DNA of 64,000 bases, from assembly GCA_947311845.1 (NCBI GenBank), contig CAMZMU010000040.1:67017564-67081563 (forward strand), given 5' to 3'. Shown here in pieces: positions 1 to 11,746 of the stretch. The notes under the pieces were generated by a model. It ran no database searches and was not told the origin of the DNA. It saw only the letters and a list, made by a program, of their open reading frames with translations. Source of the stretch: Poa pratensis. Lineage: Eukaryota > Streptophyta > Magnoliopsida > Poales > Poaceae. The number at the start of each line of letters is the position of its first letter. The first letter of the stretch is position 1. A program made the position numbers and the translations under genes.

Positions 1-195
1 CATTACTCTCCACATAAGCATGAACATTATCATTAGTAATAGTGAGAGTAAAAGTATCACATCCATCATTGCAATCATCAAAATTGGAGGCATAGAATAA
101 TCATAATGAATTTTATCCTCAATAGTAGATGGACTGAAAATCATATTCATCATTGTAAACATCATATATAGGAGGCATATCATAATCAACATAAA

Positions 196-513
196 CTATA
201 TCCTCAATAGTAGGTGGACTGAAAATATCACAATGATTATAATCATCATATATTGGAGGCAAAGTATATCAAAGCAAATTTCCTCCTTAAAGCTTGGGGG
301 ACTAAAAATATCATATTCATCACAACTAGCTTCCCCAAGCTTAGACTTTTCCATAGCATTGGCAATAATGGTGTTCAAAGAATTTATAGTAATACCATTG
401 CTACCATCATGCAAACAAGCCTCCATAGGTTTTTTAATTTTCTCTTCAAAAGCATCATGTCCTAATTCAATATAAAGTTCATAAAGATCTCTAATTTTTT
501 TGTTGTTTTCCAT
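196..513 (-). pseudogene. Gypsy leader ORF with acidic PPIYDxYN / DIFSPP repeats, frame-broken
   Basis: An ATG at 513 opens a frame starting MENNKKIRDLYELYIELGHD, about 105 codons to a stop at 196. After residue about 80 the frame becomes a meaningless hydrophobic tail. One frame over, the conserved-looking peptide continues: PPIYDDYN, DIFSPPTIED and MPPIYD modules recur to about position 110. A second shift restores similar modules (MPPIFDD) down to position 1. I read this as one repeat-rich leader protein upstream of gag, broken by at least two indels. This type of acidic, tyrosine-rich repeat peptide is familiar from Triticeae Athila-like elements, but its function is unknown. The start is chosen because it is the first ATG after the primer site with a coherent charged N terminus. 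Confidence 0.55.
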
Positions 514-658
514 TAAGCCTAACTAGTGAAAATAAAAACAAGAAACAAAAAGATATAATTGCAGAATCTAAAGGAAATAACTTCGAGCACTCACACACTA
601 GCAACATACTAGAAAATAGCTTAGTAGCCAGAGGATGTGAATACCTTTTACCTTACCT

Positions 659-676
659 CCCCGGCAACGGCGCCAG
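659..676 (-). other. Primer binding site, tRNA-Asp type
   Basis: The minus strand reads TGGCGCCGTTGCCGGGGA, about 10 bases internal to the LTR terminus at 686. This complements the 3' end of plant tRNA-Asp. It fixes the element's orientation and identifies the adjoining LTR as the 5' LTR. Confidence 0.85.
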
Positions 677-685
677 AAAATAGCT

Positions 686-2004
686 TGATGTCTACGTGTG
701 CTTCTATTCTTGTAGACAGTGTTGGGCCTCCAAGAGCAGAGGTTTGTAGAACAGCAGCAAGTTTCCCTTAAGTGAATCACCCAAGGTTTATCGAACTCAG
801 GGAGGTAGAGGTCAAAGATATCCCTCTCAAGCAACCCTGCAATTAAGATACAAGAAGTCTCTTGTGTCCCCAACACACCCAATACACTTGTCAGATGTAT
901 AGGTGCACTAGTTCGGCGAAGAGATAGTGAAATACAAGTAATATGGATGATTATAAGTAGTAACTGCAATCTGAAATAAAGATGGCAGCAAGCAAACATG
1001 TAGCAGAACTTGTTGTAAACGGTGTTTCAATGCTTAGAAACAAGGCCTAGGGATCATACTTTCACTAGTGGACACTCTCAACAATGATCTCATAACTGAA
1101 TAAGTAAAAGCTACTCTTAAACACTCTCTTGTTGGATAACAAACACCATTCATTGTGTAGGGCTACAAAAGCACACCTCAAGCCGGAGTAAACAAGCGCC
1201 ACAACGTCATAAAGGAGTCACACACGGTGCACACACTGTCACCTTTACACCGTGGAGAGTACCGGAGTTCATATTAAAGTAACCTATAGAGTGCATAATA
1301 GATAAAGAGTAACATCTACTTATTCAACTAGATTACAAAGCTCATGATCACATAAAGATCACACCATGGGAGAGAGAGAGATGAACCACATAGCTACCGG
1401 TAGAGCCCTCAGCCTCGGGGGAGACTACTCCCTCCTCATCATGGGAGTCAGCAGCGGCGATGAAGATGGCGATGGTGTCGATGGAGATGACTCCGGGGGC
1501 AATTCCCCGTCCCGGCGGCGTGCCGGAACAGAGATTCTGTCCCCCGAAACTTGTCGTCGATGGTGGCGGCGCTGCGGAACTCTTCGTGGAATATGACTTG
1601 GTCTTTTAGGGTTTTCGCGTCTGAGGCAATATATAGGCGAAGGAGCGATGTCGGCGGAGGTCCTGGGCTCCCTCCTCACCTCTCGGCGCGCCTGTGGGCC
1701 CAGCCGCGCGAGCAGGTGGTTTGGAGGCCGTGGGCCTCCCCCTGGCTTGCCCTTCTAGCTCCGTGTGTCCCTCGGAAAAATAGGAGGTTTGGCTTTTGTT
1801 TCGTCGAATTCCGAGAATATTGCCCGAACAGCTTTTCTGGAACCAAAAACAGCAGAAAACAGGAACTGGCACTGTGGCATCTTGTTAATAGGTTAGTCCC
1901 AGAAAATGTATAATAATGATATATAATGCATATAAAACATGTGACAATGATACATAAAACAAGCATGAAACATCAGAAATTATAGATACGTTGGAGACGT
2001 ATCA
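686..2004 (-). mobile_element. 5' LTR of Gypsy element (1.3 kb)
   Basis: On the minus strand the LTR opens TGATACGTCTCCAACGTATC at 2004 and closes with ACACGTAGACATCA at 686, so it has TG..CA termini and is 1319 bp long. The primer site follows directly. The opening motif is characteristic of a large group of Triticeae Gypsy LTRs. The bases just outside (2005-2009, GGGTC) should be one copy of the 5-bp target duplication, the partner being left of the window. Short open frames inside the LTR (for example at 1425-1679) have no protein resemblance and are not called. It is related to, but clearly diverged from, the solo LTRs at 9061-11741 and 38899-40389. Confidence 0.85.
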
Positions 2005-2683
2005 GGGTCCACTGGACTCGAATCCTCTGTGGACATCGACAGAAGACCTACAGAAGGAGATAGCCGCAGAAGATCCGAAGCACCTGACGCTGGAGCTTCG
2101 CCGGCCATCTCTGACTCGGAATCAGCTCCGGGATCAGTTCCAGCATCAGCTTCGGGATCAGGATCAGGTGCAGGATCGTGTGTGCAAGCTGCGCCTGTAA
2201 CTTCGGGTGTGCCAGTCACGACCAGATTGAAAACAGGTAAAATAAAACGGGTAAATTATAAATCCGTTTCAAGGTATGGAGTTTTAACAGCTACTGGTGA
2301 ACCGGAAACTTTGTCTTAGGCCTTAGATAATAGAAACTGGAGAGATGCTATGAATAGTGAATATGATGCCTTGATTAAAAATAAAACATGGCATTTGGTA
2401 CCACCTAGTGAAGGTAGAAACATTATAGATTGCAAGTGGGTATATAAAATAAAAAGGAAGTCTGATGGAACTTTAGATAGATACAAAGCAAGGCTAGTAG
2501 CAAAAGGTTTTAAGCAACGATATGGGATTGATTATGAGGATACTTTTAGTCCAGTGGTAAAATCTGCAACCATTCGAATTGTTCTATCTATTGCAGTCTC
2601 TCGAGGATGGAGTTTGAGACAGCTAGATGTACAGAATGCGTTTCTTCATGGCGTTCTGGAGGAAGATGTCTACATGAGACAAC
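2005..2683 (+). pseudogene. Copia pol, integrase-RT linker and N-terminal reverse transcriptase (first segment)
   Basis: Frame 1 is open from the Gypsy insertion border at 2005. It gives a serine/glycine/alanine-rich linker, then a TRLKTGKIKR segment, then after an in-frame TAG at 2317-2319 the canonical Copia reverse transcriptase start: [57 protein letters not shown]. The frame is cut at 2683 by the 4.9 kb solo LTR and resumes in phase at 7611. The TAG apart, no frameshift is seen. Upstream gag, protease and integrase are beyond the Gypsy insertion to the left. Function in life was retrotransposon reverse transcription; this copy is dead. Confidence 0.9.
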
Positions 2684-5600
2684 TGTCACATCCCAAATTT
2701 TGAAACTAAGAAAAACTTAGTTTCACAAGACCCAAAATTCAGAACCAACAAAAACTTTTTGAAATGTTTCACTGATGATTGTGTTTTCCTTCCTGTTGCT
2801 GTGTTGAACCTTGTGTGACCTGTTGTTTAAGTTGTTTGACTAGTAAATATAAGACCCAACCAATATAAAAATATATTTAACTTTGGTGATCATGTCATGA
2901 CAAGAAAAATATTCCATGTATCTTTTCCCTTCTTATTTTGGCCAACTCCATTTCAATGATACTTGGTTTAGCAACAACCAAAACTAATACCCATTATTTG
3001 AGAAAGTAAAAGTATTTCCAAAACTATGTGTTCCCACAAATGTGGAGATCTATATGATATCTCCTATCTATCTTTTAAACTTGATATTTTGCATTTGTAT
3101 GCAACTCCCATTTTATAAGCTTTGGTTATCATTTCATTTTAAAAGAGAACACCAGTGGGAAATATATTACCCCACATATTTTGTCTTGCTCAAAACCCTT
3201 TCCAAAAATATCAAGGTGGAGTTGAGATAGTTTTAAACATCATCTTGTCATAATTAAGTGTGATCATATTTATAAGATAGTATTGTTAATTATGTAAATG
3301 GTGGTGGGATTAATCCTTGTGGTTTGAGTTGTGTGGACTTGGTTGGGTGTTGATCTTGTTGTGATAGTTTGCTTATTGGACTTATGATTGTATTGATTGT
3401 TAATTCTTGTTTTATTGTTTGCTTGGGTGAATAATTACACCAATATACTTGAGTAGTAAATTAAAAACACACTTGGCAACAAATTTGGAATGTGACTTAA
3501 ATTTAAAACAAACTCCTCCAATTATTCAACAAATAGAAATTAAGATCACGAGTTAAAGAAATGATCTTAATATATTCATCTACCTACCTCACTCTCTATT
3601 TCTCTCAAGCAAATATTTTCTTTATGAAATTAATTCCATGGATGAGGTAAAAAGATGACCATCTCCTTCTCATACCCCTCCCTTCCCAAAATTATATAGT
3701 TACCACTTAATTTTATTTAAACTATGAAATCCTATTTTATTCTTTTGATTCAATTCAAATGTGTTTGTTTCTGACAAACACAAATACAAAAGCTAATATA
3801 TTTGTCAAGGAAGTTCCAAGAGTTCAAAAATAATATTTGAACTTGCTTTAAAAAAATTTCTAAAGGATTATAAAATTATATTCAAGAAAAATGCCTTATT
3901 TAAACCCTATGAACAAAATTTGTTCAAAACATTTTATTTTGACTTCCCAATTTTTGTGTAGCTTCTACATGTATATGGGAGGCCACATGAATTTTCTCAG
4001 ATATTTGTAAAATGTTTAAATACCCCAAACAATTCCCTAAAACGCTACTGGTTTTAAAATAAAACAGAAAAGGACTAAATCGTAAATAGAAAAAGAACTT
4101 CAGGGGGTTTTCTGCCAAACCATCATCCTCTTCCTGTAGCAGCAGTGGCGCAGCGTCGCCGTGTCGTCGTCCTGCGCTGCTCGCTGCCCGGACCCCCCTC
4201 CTCTCCGTTGCCCTGCGAGGAGAAGAAAGAGCCCCCCCCCCCCCCGAAGACGCTCTGCTCTCCTCACTCGCCCTCCTGCTCTCTCCCTCTCTCTCTTTTC
4301 TTCCTCAACCCGAAACCCTAGCCGCAGGTGGCCGAGCTCGCCGTCGCGCCTCGCCGGCGATTGAAGCTTCCCCGGCCCAATCCAAGCGCACCAGGAGGTT
4401 CACCGCGTCGCCCTCTCCGTCCTAGTCCAAGGAATCAAGCTGGGAAGCTGCAGATCGAGCGGGCCGTCGGCATCTTCTTCATTCCCGGCCGCCGCTTGTC
4501 GAGCAAGCTCGCGGGTGCCACGGACCTCCGTTCTCCGCCATTCCTGCACCCTCGAGTTCCCCTTGCTCTGCTCCTTCTCATGAACCTCTCTGTTTCCTTT
4601 TAGGTCCACCGGAGCCGCCGCGCCGTCGTCACCGTCTTCCCTGCCGTGCCTCGCCGTCTCTGCGTGTCGAGGAAGACGAAGACGACCGCGTACCCCTTCG
4701 CCAGCGCAGTGGGCCGGCCCAGCTCCGGTCGGCTCAGATCCGGGCTGGATTTAGCCCATTTCGTTTTTTTTAGTAGATCTAATGTCTATTTTAGTTTCCT
4801 GTGATAATTGCAGTGTAGCTTTAATTTGTTTGTGGTAGATCTATACATGCAATATTGTGAGATAAATTTTGTAGTGTTCCTGTGAGTTTTCCTAAACATG
4901 GAGCACTGGCTGTTTGCAAAATAATTATTTTATGTGCCTTCTAGGTTTAAACTTGTAAAAAGTATCTATTTCACTAAATATTCAATATCTAGAGTTTTAT
5001 ATATCCAAATATTGCAAACTAAAATTCTCTGGATAGGTTGAGATGCTACCTTTCCAGATCTGTTGGCCTTGCTTGCAAATGAAGTCTAAAACAAAAGTTC
5101 TATTCCTTCTTGAAAACACACCAGTGGCACTTTGGTGATTTATGTAGATTTTTAGGAGAGGAATTTTGGAGTAAATCCAATTGGATTGTCTTCTATATGT
5201 ATAGAAGAACATATCCCTAAATTGGTTTGAATTTAGGAGTCATTGATTGACTGTGGTGCTAATTATAAGGTTTAGACCTTTTCTGCCTATGTTTATTAGG
5301 CCTTTAATTAATTGTGTGTTATAACTTTATTGTTATAGATGTGTTTCCTAGCTTGTGTAGGGTGGTAATCCACTGTTGTGATGTGTTTTCCTTAATCTTG
5401 CTAGCATGTTAGGAGAGTTATTTGTGAATCATGTGTTTGTTAGGGTTTTATTCCCTATATAGCTTTTCTCCTAGTAATTAGGAATTTGTTAAGCTTGTTG
5501 ATTTTGATGTGAGAATATTGTGGGTGATTAATATGTATGCCTTGCTGGTTAGTAGAAACTATTTGGTGACTTAACTTTTGTCTGAAGTATTTCCTGATTA

Positions 5601-7605
5601 GGAAAAATGGTTGTTAATTACCTCTAGTTGAGGATGTCCTTGTGCCCTCTTGTTTTGGCATGTGTATGGTGTTATACTCCTGATTAGTATAATGCCCTTG
5701 TAAATGTAGATCTTAGTTTGTTGCTTGATTAAAATAGTGCTATGTTGTGGTTTGTTCCTTGTTTGTATACCACTTGTGGTTTGGTTTGCTTATTGAGTGT
5801 TGTTTTATTTTCATGTTGCGACGCTAGAGATAAACGCTACCGGAGTGGTATTTGGGAAGGATTTATCGAAGAAGGATGAGAGTTTATTTCTTTGGTCAAC
5901 GAGGAGAAGTCCAGGAACATCATGCTGAAATCAGGCAAGCTATCCTCTGAGCTTGCATTTATATACATCTATTTTGGTTCACATGTTTTACTTATAAAGA
6001 GCAAAAGTGATTTATGTGGTGTTTGCCACAAAAACTATGAGTTTGAAACCCTTTTCCAAAATATAAGTATATATTTTGACACCCTATATGGAGATATTAG
6101 ATGGAAATTCTTTTTCAAACTATAGGAGGGGAAAAATATTGTTTACTCAAAACTCCTTTGAAAATACTTGTGTGGTATGGAATACCGAGATGTCGGTGTG
6201 GAAGTGAAGAAATGGAGAATGGTGGTGTTTATGAAAAATGCACATTGTGTCTTTGTACTATGACGACCAGCCAATAATCTGTGCGACCACATTTACCCCC
6301 ATATGGGAACAGGGCTTAGTCATATAATTTGCTCTTATTAGTATGGGATACCTCATCGACGGAGATGACTCCGTTATGCATGAGGGGATGGTCTGAGGAC
6401 CTACCCTGACCTGGGTCCTCGCTCAAACTCTATGGAAAGATAAGGAGGAGGATTGAAGACTTCATAAATGTGGTCGCCGGGAAAAAACAGATGAGTCCTC
6501 ACACTTAGGGTTGCCGACGGGGACCGGACTGAGTGTCGATGGGAATTATCATATGGGTAGGATCCTATACTAGCATGAGCTAAGGAGAGGCTAGGGTCGG
6601 TGGCTCAACTTCGCATACACCTTGTATGGCGGGACGTGGCTGACACGATGAGTTACCGGATGGATGTGGGATAAAAGCGTGCTACCTCTGCAGAGGGTAA
6701 AACTATTCGAATAGCCGAGTCCTCGGATATGGACAGTTGGGAGGCTGTCCTCGGACCATGTGCAAGTTTTGGAAATGTTTAAGATTTAAAAAGGAAAATG
6801 GAGATGTTGTATTTGTGCGACTATACCGACGAGTCGGTATGAGGTTGCTGGAAAAGAGGAGGACCCTGAGGGGCTATGATCGAGAAGTGCAAAGTTTTGT
6901 GTCCTGAAAGTGGAAAATGTTTTATGCAACTATACCAAGGGGTTGGTAGAAGGTTGTTGGAAAACTGATTTGACCAGGAATGGTTCTGGTCGGAAAAGGA
7001 GGAGTTTTGGAGAAATAAACAAATGGTGATTTTCCGGGAAAATATTTACAAAAGAGACTTCTTACCTTTTTCAACAAAGATGTATTTTCGGGAAAACGTT
7101 TTAAACGAGACTTCTTACAAAGACAGATTTATGGGAAAAGTTCTAAAAGCCTTCTTTCCTTTTTCAATAAAGATATAGAGATTTCAAAACAAAGTGTTAT
7201 TAAACAAAAGTATTTAAACAATACAAAGAGTAGTGCATGCTCATTCCGGGGGTAGTTTGCGAGTACATTCAAATGTACTCATATTGGTTTCGTCCCTGGC
7301 TATTGTCTTAGCCAGATTCTGAATAGGAGCAGTTCGAAGAAGTGGCTAATGACGTCAATGCGAACTAGGGCGCTTCCCAGTCAGCTGCCTGTAGGGTTGG
7401 CAAGTGACTTGGGCTCCACGTTGATTTGGTGATTTCCGCTGCGAGTACATGATGAAGTTATGGCTTCAATCAAGTAAGTAAATTTATTCGGTATTTATGG
7501 GTGATCTGTGATACCAATTCGAGTTATGTGCAACAACAGACTGATCATGGGATTGTTGCAGGAAACATAACGAGTATCTCGGATACTTAATCCGGGGTCC
7601 TCACA
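2684..7605. mobile_element. Solo LTR, about 4.9 kb, LARD-like, inserted in Copia RT
   Basis: The element has termini TGTCACATCCC and GGGGTCCTCACA and is 4922 bp long, flanked by a perfect 5-bp duplication ACAAC (2679-2683 and 7606-7610). Removing the element and one duplication rejoins the Copia reading frame in phase. There is no coding capacity, internal primer site or polypurine tract, so it behaves as a single very long LTR left by LTR-LTR recombination. A GC-rich block lies at about 4130-4760 (including a 14-C run at 4232-4245), within otherwise AT-rich sequence. It shares an ACCTCTGCAGAG motif (near 6685) with the other long solo LTR at 52653-56876. LTRs this long are known from large non-autonomous Triticeae elements such as the Sukkula type; I do not claim that exact family. 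Confidence 0.85.
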
Positions 7606-8788
7606 ACAACCACCTGGGTTTGAAGTGAAGACAAAACCTCACTATGTGTGTAAATTGGACAAAGCCTTGTATGGGCTAAAGCAGGCACCGAGAGCTTGGT
7701 ATTCACAACTGAGCATGAAGCTACAGAAGCTCGGCTTCACACCATCAAAAGCAGATATTTCTTTGTTCTTTTACAACAAGGAGAATGTTACTGTCTTTGT
7801 GCTTATTTATGTTGATGATATAATAGTTGCTAGTTCTTCACAGAAGGCAACAACAGCTCTTCTTCATGATCTGAAGATGGACTTTGCACTCAAGGACCTT
7901 GGTGACCTGCATTACTTCTTGGGAATAGAGGTAAAGAAGACTAGTGAAGGAATTCTATTAACTCAGGAAAAATATACATCGGATATACTCAAGCGAACTG
8001 GTATGATGAATTGCAAACCATCTAGTACTCCTTTATCAACTTCTGAAAAACTGTCAAGATTTGAAGGTGAGCTATTAAGCTCAGAAGATTCCACCGACTA
8101 TAGAAGTGTAGTTGGGGCTTTACAGTATTTAACTCTGACTAGACCAGATATCTCTTTCTCTGTCAACAAAGTATGCCAATATTTGCATTCTCCGACTGTG
8201 TCACATTGGACAGCAGTTAAAAGGATCTTGAGGTATCTAAAAGATACACTCGGTATAGGTCTCAATATAACCCGGAGCTCATCTATGCGTGTGAGTGCAT
8301 TTTCTGATGCAGATTGGGCAGGTTGTCCAGATGACAGAAGATCTACAGGAGGGTTTGCAGTCTTTCTGGGTTCTAATCTAGTATCATGGAGTGCACGCAA
8401 ACAACCTACAGTGTCCAGGTCAAGCACTGAGGCTGAATACAAGGCCATGGCAAATGCCACGGCAGAAGTCATGTGGATTCAAAATCTGCTGACTGAATTA
8501 AGAGTTGCATATCCTGATTCAGCAATTTTGTGGTGTGACAATATTGGTGCTACATATCTTTCTGCAAACCCGGTATTTCATGCAAGGACCAAGCATATAG
8601 AAATCGATTATCATTTTGTCAGAGAAAGAGTAAGTCAGAAGTTGCTAGACATTCGGTTTATACCTACAGGAGATCAAGTGGCAGATGGGTTCACTAAGAC
8701 TCTTGGCAGTCAACAGTTGCTTACGTTCAGACACAATCTTAACTTAGGAAAGTTAGGATTGAGGGGGAGTGTTAGAGATGTTAATTAG
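7606..8788 (+). pseudogene. Copia pol, reverse transcriptase C-terminal half plus RNase H (second segment)
   Basis: The frame resumes after the solo LTR: PPGFE, then [17 protein letters not shown], the catalytic YVDDIIVA box at about 7808-7831, the [10 protein letters not shown] and TRPDIS motifs, and a Copia RNase H with [19 protein letters not shown] and [12 protein letters not shown]. It stops at 8786-8788, followed by the polypurine tract and LTR. This is ordinary Ty1/Copia domain order. The segment has no internal stop in about 390 codons, so the element was in good condition apart from the TAG upstream and the two insertions that interrupt it. Confidence 0.92.
8758..8769 (+). other. Polypurine tract of Copia element
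   Basis: A purine run ending GAGGGGGAG lies immediately before the LTR start TGTTAGAGATG at 8770, the usual second-strand primer of LTR retrotransposons. It overlaps the last codons of pol. Confidence 0.8.
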
Positions 8789-9060
8789 ATCATGTAATCT
8801 TTTCTCTACCTCTTTGTCTTTCTTGTACGTCAAGTACACAACCGAATCCGTAATATAAGGATCGGATCATATTGTAACCGACTCTGTACTTTCCTCCCGA
8901 TGGTTTGGTAATCGGCCTATATAACACGGAACGGCGGCCCTCAACAGGGTACCACGCCTTACACCCAAAACCCTAAGGTAGCTTACAGATAGGTCATATA
9001 GGGCCGACAAGTGAGACCCGGTAGAACACATGACACAAAACGGAGAGCACTGCTGGAATG
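8770..9060 (+). mobile_element. Copia 3' LTR, 5' portion (interrupted)
   Basis: The LTR begins TGTTAGAGATGTTAATTAG right after the polypurine tract. A TATA-like CCTATATAAC at about 8918 fits the LTR promoter. At 9060 the LTR is cut by the solo LTR 9061-11741 (duplicated GAATG). Continuation after 11746 is expected, but I could not locate the true 3' terminus, so the LTR length is unknown. Confidence 0.7.
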
Positions 9061-10455
9061 TGATATGATCTCAAACGTATATATAATTTTTTATGTTCTA
9101 TACTTGTTTTATAACAATGTCACATATGTTTATTATGTTTTTATATTATTTTTGCACATTTTATTGGACTAACCTATTAACCCAGTGCCCTGTGCCAATT
9201 TCTGTTTATTATGTATGTGCATTTCAGAAAAGGTTCAAAATCCAATGTGCTCAGAAAAATCCGAAAAATTTACAGAAATTCGTTTTCGCCAGAAGACCCC
9301 GGGAGCCAGAAGGACAAGTCCGGGGAGGGCCACAGCCTCCATACGCCCCCCAGGCGCGGTCCAGGGTCAACGGAGCCTAGGTCCCACCTGGGCACCTCGT
9401 GCACCGGCTCGCATCGCCTCTTCGCCTATAAAGTCCCTCCTGACCTACAAAACGACGACCCCCGAATGATTTCTCCAGAAACGCATCCGAGCTCCGCCGC
9501 CACCAAAAACCCTAATTCGGGGGACAGAAGTCTCTGTTCCGGCACCCTGCCGGGACGCGGAATTGCCCCCGGAGCCATCTTCATTTACATTGCTGCCTCC
9601 CATGATGCAGCGGGAGTAGTTCTTCATCGGGACTGAGGGCTCATGCCGGTAGCTATGTGTTTATCTCTCTCTCCCATGGTGTGATCTTTATGTGATCATG
9701 ATCATTGTTAGTGTAGCTGAATTCATATGGTGTTTCCCCTTCATTGTGTAATGGATATGTTACTCAAGTAGTTTTATCTAATTTCCGGAGTCATTGTTGA
9801 CAACACGTACCAAGGATGACAGTGTGGGTGCTTGTGTGTGGCTCTATGGATAATAGATTAGATATTTATCATGAGTTATTCTTCGTGGAATTGTGGTGTT
9901 TGAACTTTAGGGTGTGACAGACCTACGCAGTAATTGTGGTGTTCGAACTTTGAGGTGTGCTTTTGTACCCCTACGCATAGTACTCTTGTTTCTTATCGAG
10001 AAGAAGAATAGCTCCGGGTAGCACCTATGTTGCATAATGGGAGGAAGTATCATGCATGCGTTCAGTTGTGTTAATGTGTTGAGAGAGTCCACTAGTGAAA
10101 GTATGATCCCTAGTCCTTGTTTCAAATCATCGGAACACCGTTTTCAGTCACTTTTGTTACATGTTTGTTTGCTGCCATTTTTATTACAGATTACAAATAC
10201 TACTTGTTACCATCCATATCACTTGCTATCTCTTTGTTGAACTTGTGCACCTATAGATCTAACAGGAGTGTTGGGTGTGTTGGGGACACAAGAGACTTCT
10301 TGTATCTTAATTGCAGGATTGATTGAGAGGGATATCTTTGACCCCTACCTCCCTGAGTTTGATAAAACTTGGGTTACTCACTTAAGGGAAAATTGCTGCT
10401 GTCCTACAAACCTCTGCACTTGGAGGCCCAACACTGTCTACAGGAACAGAAGCGC

Positions 10456-11723
10456 TGAAAGGATCGTATGACACCTAGAGGGGGGGTGAATAGGTCCTAC
10501 TTCAAATTTTAGTACTTTTTCAAATTAGGCTTGACACAAAAGGTAAATTCTCTAGATATGCAACTACAGTGAATTTACCTATATGACAAGCTAGCAACTA
10601 AGCAAGATACACAAGGTAAAAGCGGTAAACAAGGATAGAGGTAACCGAATTGAAAGCACGCGGAAATAAGGATATATTCCCGAGTTCCTCCTTTTTAGGG
10701 GAGTACATCTCGTTGGAGAGGTGTGAGCCACCACAAAGGTTGGCTCAACAGTCACAACAGGATTCACCTTCTTCTCGATGAACCGCACCACAAAGGATTG
10801 GTTCACCTTCAACTATCGGAAACCTTCAAGGCGGAGTCCGGAGCCTTTACAACAACAATCTGGGCACAACCCACAACTGGATTGGGGGCTCCCGAACGGC
10901 TACAATCTGTCACAAAAATACAAAAAGTAAGTACAACAAGGAGCTAGGTTTTCCCGATGGAAACCTAGCAAATGGTCCCTCAAGTGAATGAGGGGGAAAT
11001 GTAAATCTGCTTGGTGAAGATGTAGATCCGGGTCTTCTCCTTCAATTCTCAAAGATCAACGAGTTTGGGTGGTGGGATTGGGAGTAATCGAAGAATTGAG
11101 CTTGCAACAATGGTGGTCAAGATATTTTGGGCGAGCTGGCTGGCTGGAGGTAGGTGGAGGGGTATTTATACCACCCCTCCCAGAAAACTGTCCGTTGGAG
11201 AGCTAGGGGACCGGATATTCCGGTTCAAGTTAGGACCGGATAATCCGATAAACTTCAGGAATTTCGGTTGGAAATATCCGGCTCACTCTAGTACCCTTCG
11301 CGTTCTGGTCCTTAGCAGAATTTCCACTTTGCTTCTTCTGGACCGGATAATCCGATGAATTCCAGAAAATCCGGTTTCGAAATATCCGGCTACTTCCAGT
11401 ACACTGAGCGTTCTGGTCCTTAGCCGAATTTCCACTTTGCTTCTTCTGGATCGGATAATCCGATGAATTCCAGAAAATCCGGTTTCGAAATATCCGGCTA
11501 CTTCCAGTACACTGAGCGTTCTGGTCCTTAGCCGAATTTCCACTTTGCTTCTTCTGGATCGAATATTCCGGTACTTGTGAAATATCCGGTTTGCTCTTTT
11601 CTTCTTTCTTTTTGATGTTGATGCTTATATGTTATATACAACTAAAACCTGCATCACTTAACACCTGATTAAAGTAGCACTAGTGTTGTTAACTAACACA
11701 CGGGATCACGAAATGCTCTTTCA
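10456..11723. mobile_element. 1.27 kb solo-LTR-like element nested in solo LTR
   Basis: The element is bounded by TGAAAGGATCG and GCTCTTTCA (inverted TGAAAG/CTTTCA ends) and a perfect 5-bp duplication AGCGC (10451-10455 and 11724-11728). Removing it restores the conserved end of the outer LTR. Its opening, with ACACCTAGAGGGGGGGTGAA, is a widespread Triticeae repeat start. There is no coding capacity. Structure (TG..CA, 5-bp duplication) favours a solo LTR; a foldback or other small element is possible. It contains a 108-bp tandem array. Confidence 0.8.
11233..11557. repeat. 108-bp tandem repeat, three copies, GGATAATCCG core
   Basis: Three consecutive units of 108 bp begin at about 11236, 11344 and 11452. 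Each contains CCGGATAATCCGAT, a second CCGGTTTCGAAATATCCGG segment and the stretch CGAATTTCCACTTTGCTTCT. The last two copies are nearly identical; the first is more diverged. Related half-palindromes (CCGGATATTCCGG at about 11213) flank the array. It lies inside the nested solo LTR. Long minus-strand open frames here are a by-product of the repeat. Confidence 0.85.
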
Positions 11724-11746
11724 AGCGCGTAGTAGACATCAGAATG

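Larger units (their letters stand above)
1..685 (-). mobile_element. Gypsy retrotransposon, 5' internal region (cut by window edge)
   Basis: This is the start of the internal domain of a minus-strand LTR retrotransposon whose 5' LTR is at 686-2004. Immediately inside the LTR the minus strand reads TGGCGCCGTTGCCGGGGA (about 659-676), matching the 3' end of plant tRNA-Asp, the primer used by Athila-type Gypsy elements. The rest carries a leader reading frame (196-513) and degenerate peptide repeats. Gag proper, pol and the 3' LTR lie left of the window. The Athila lineage assignment is inferred from the primer type and the peptide style. Confidence 0.8.
9061..11741 (+). mobile_element. Gypsy solo LTR with nested insert
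   Basis: The LTR opens TGATATGATCTCAAACG and closes GTAGTAGACATCA. It is flanked by a perfect 5-bp duplication GAATG (9056-9060 and 11742-11746). It resembles the LTR at 686-2004 in the opposite orientation, sharing for example the ACTAACCTATTAA segment and the conserved end where stretches such as CTGAGTTTGATAAAACTTGG and CCCAACACTGTCTAC recur. A second element (10456-11723) interrupts it 13 bp before its end. Without that insert and one duplication copy it is about 1.4 kb. No internal domain remains, so it is a solo LTR from recombination. Confidence 0.88.

Noticed and set aside
11283..11543. Repeat peptide frame on the minus strand
   Set aside because: The 108-bp period is a multiple of three, so a stop-free unit stays open in every copy; not evidence of coding.
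11065..11600. Possible CRISPR-like array
   Set aside because: Units are contiguous 108-bp tandem repeats without unique spacers, in a plant LTR.
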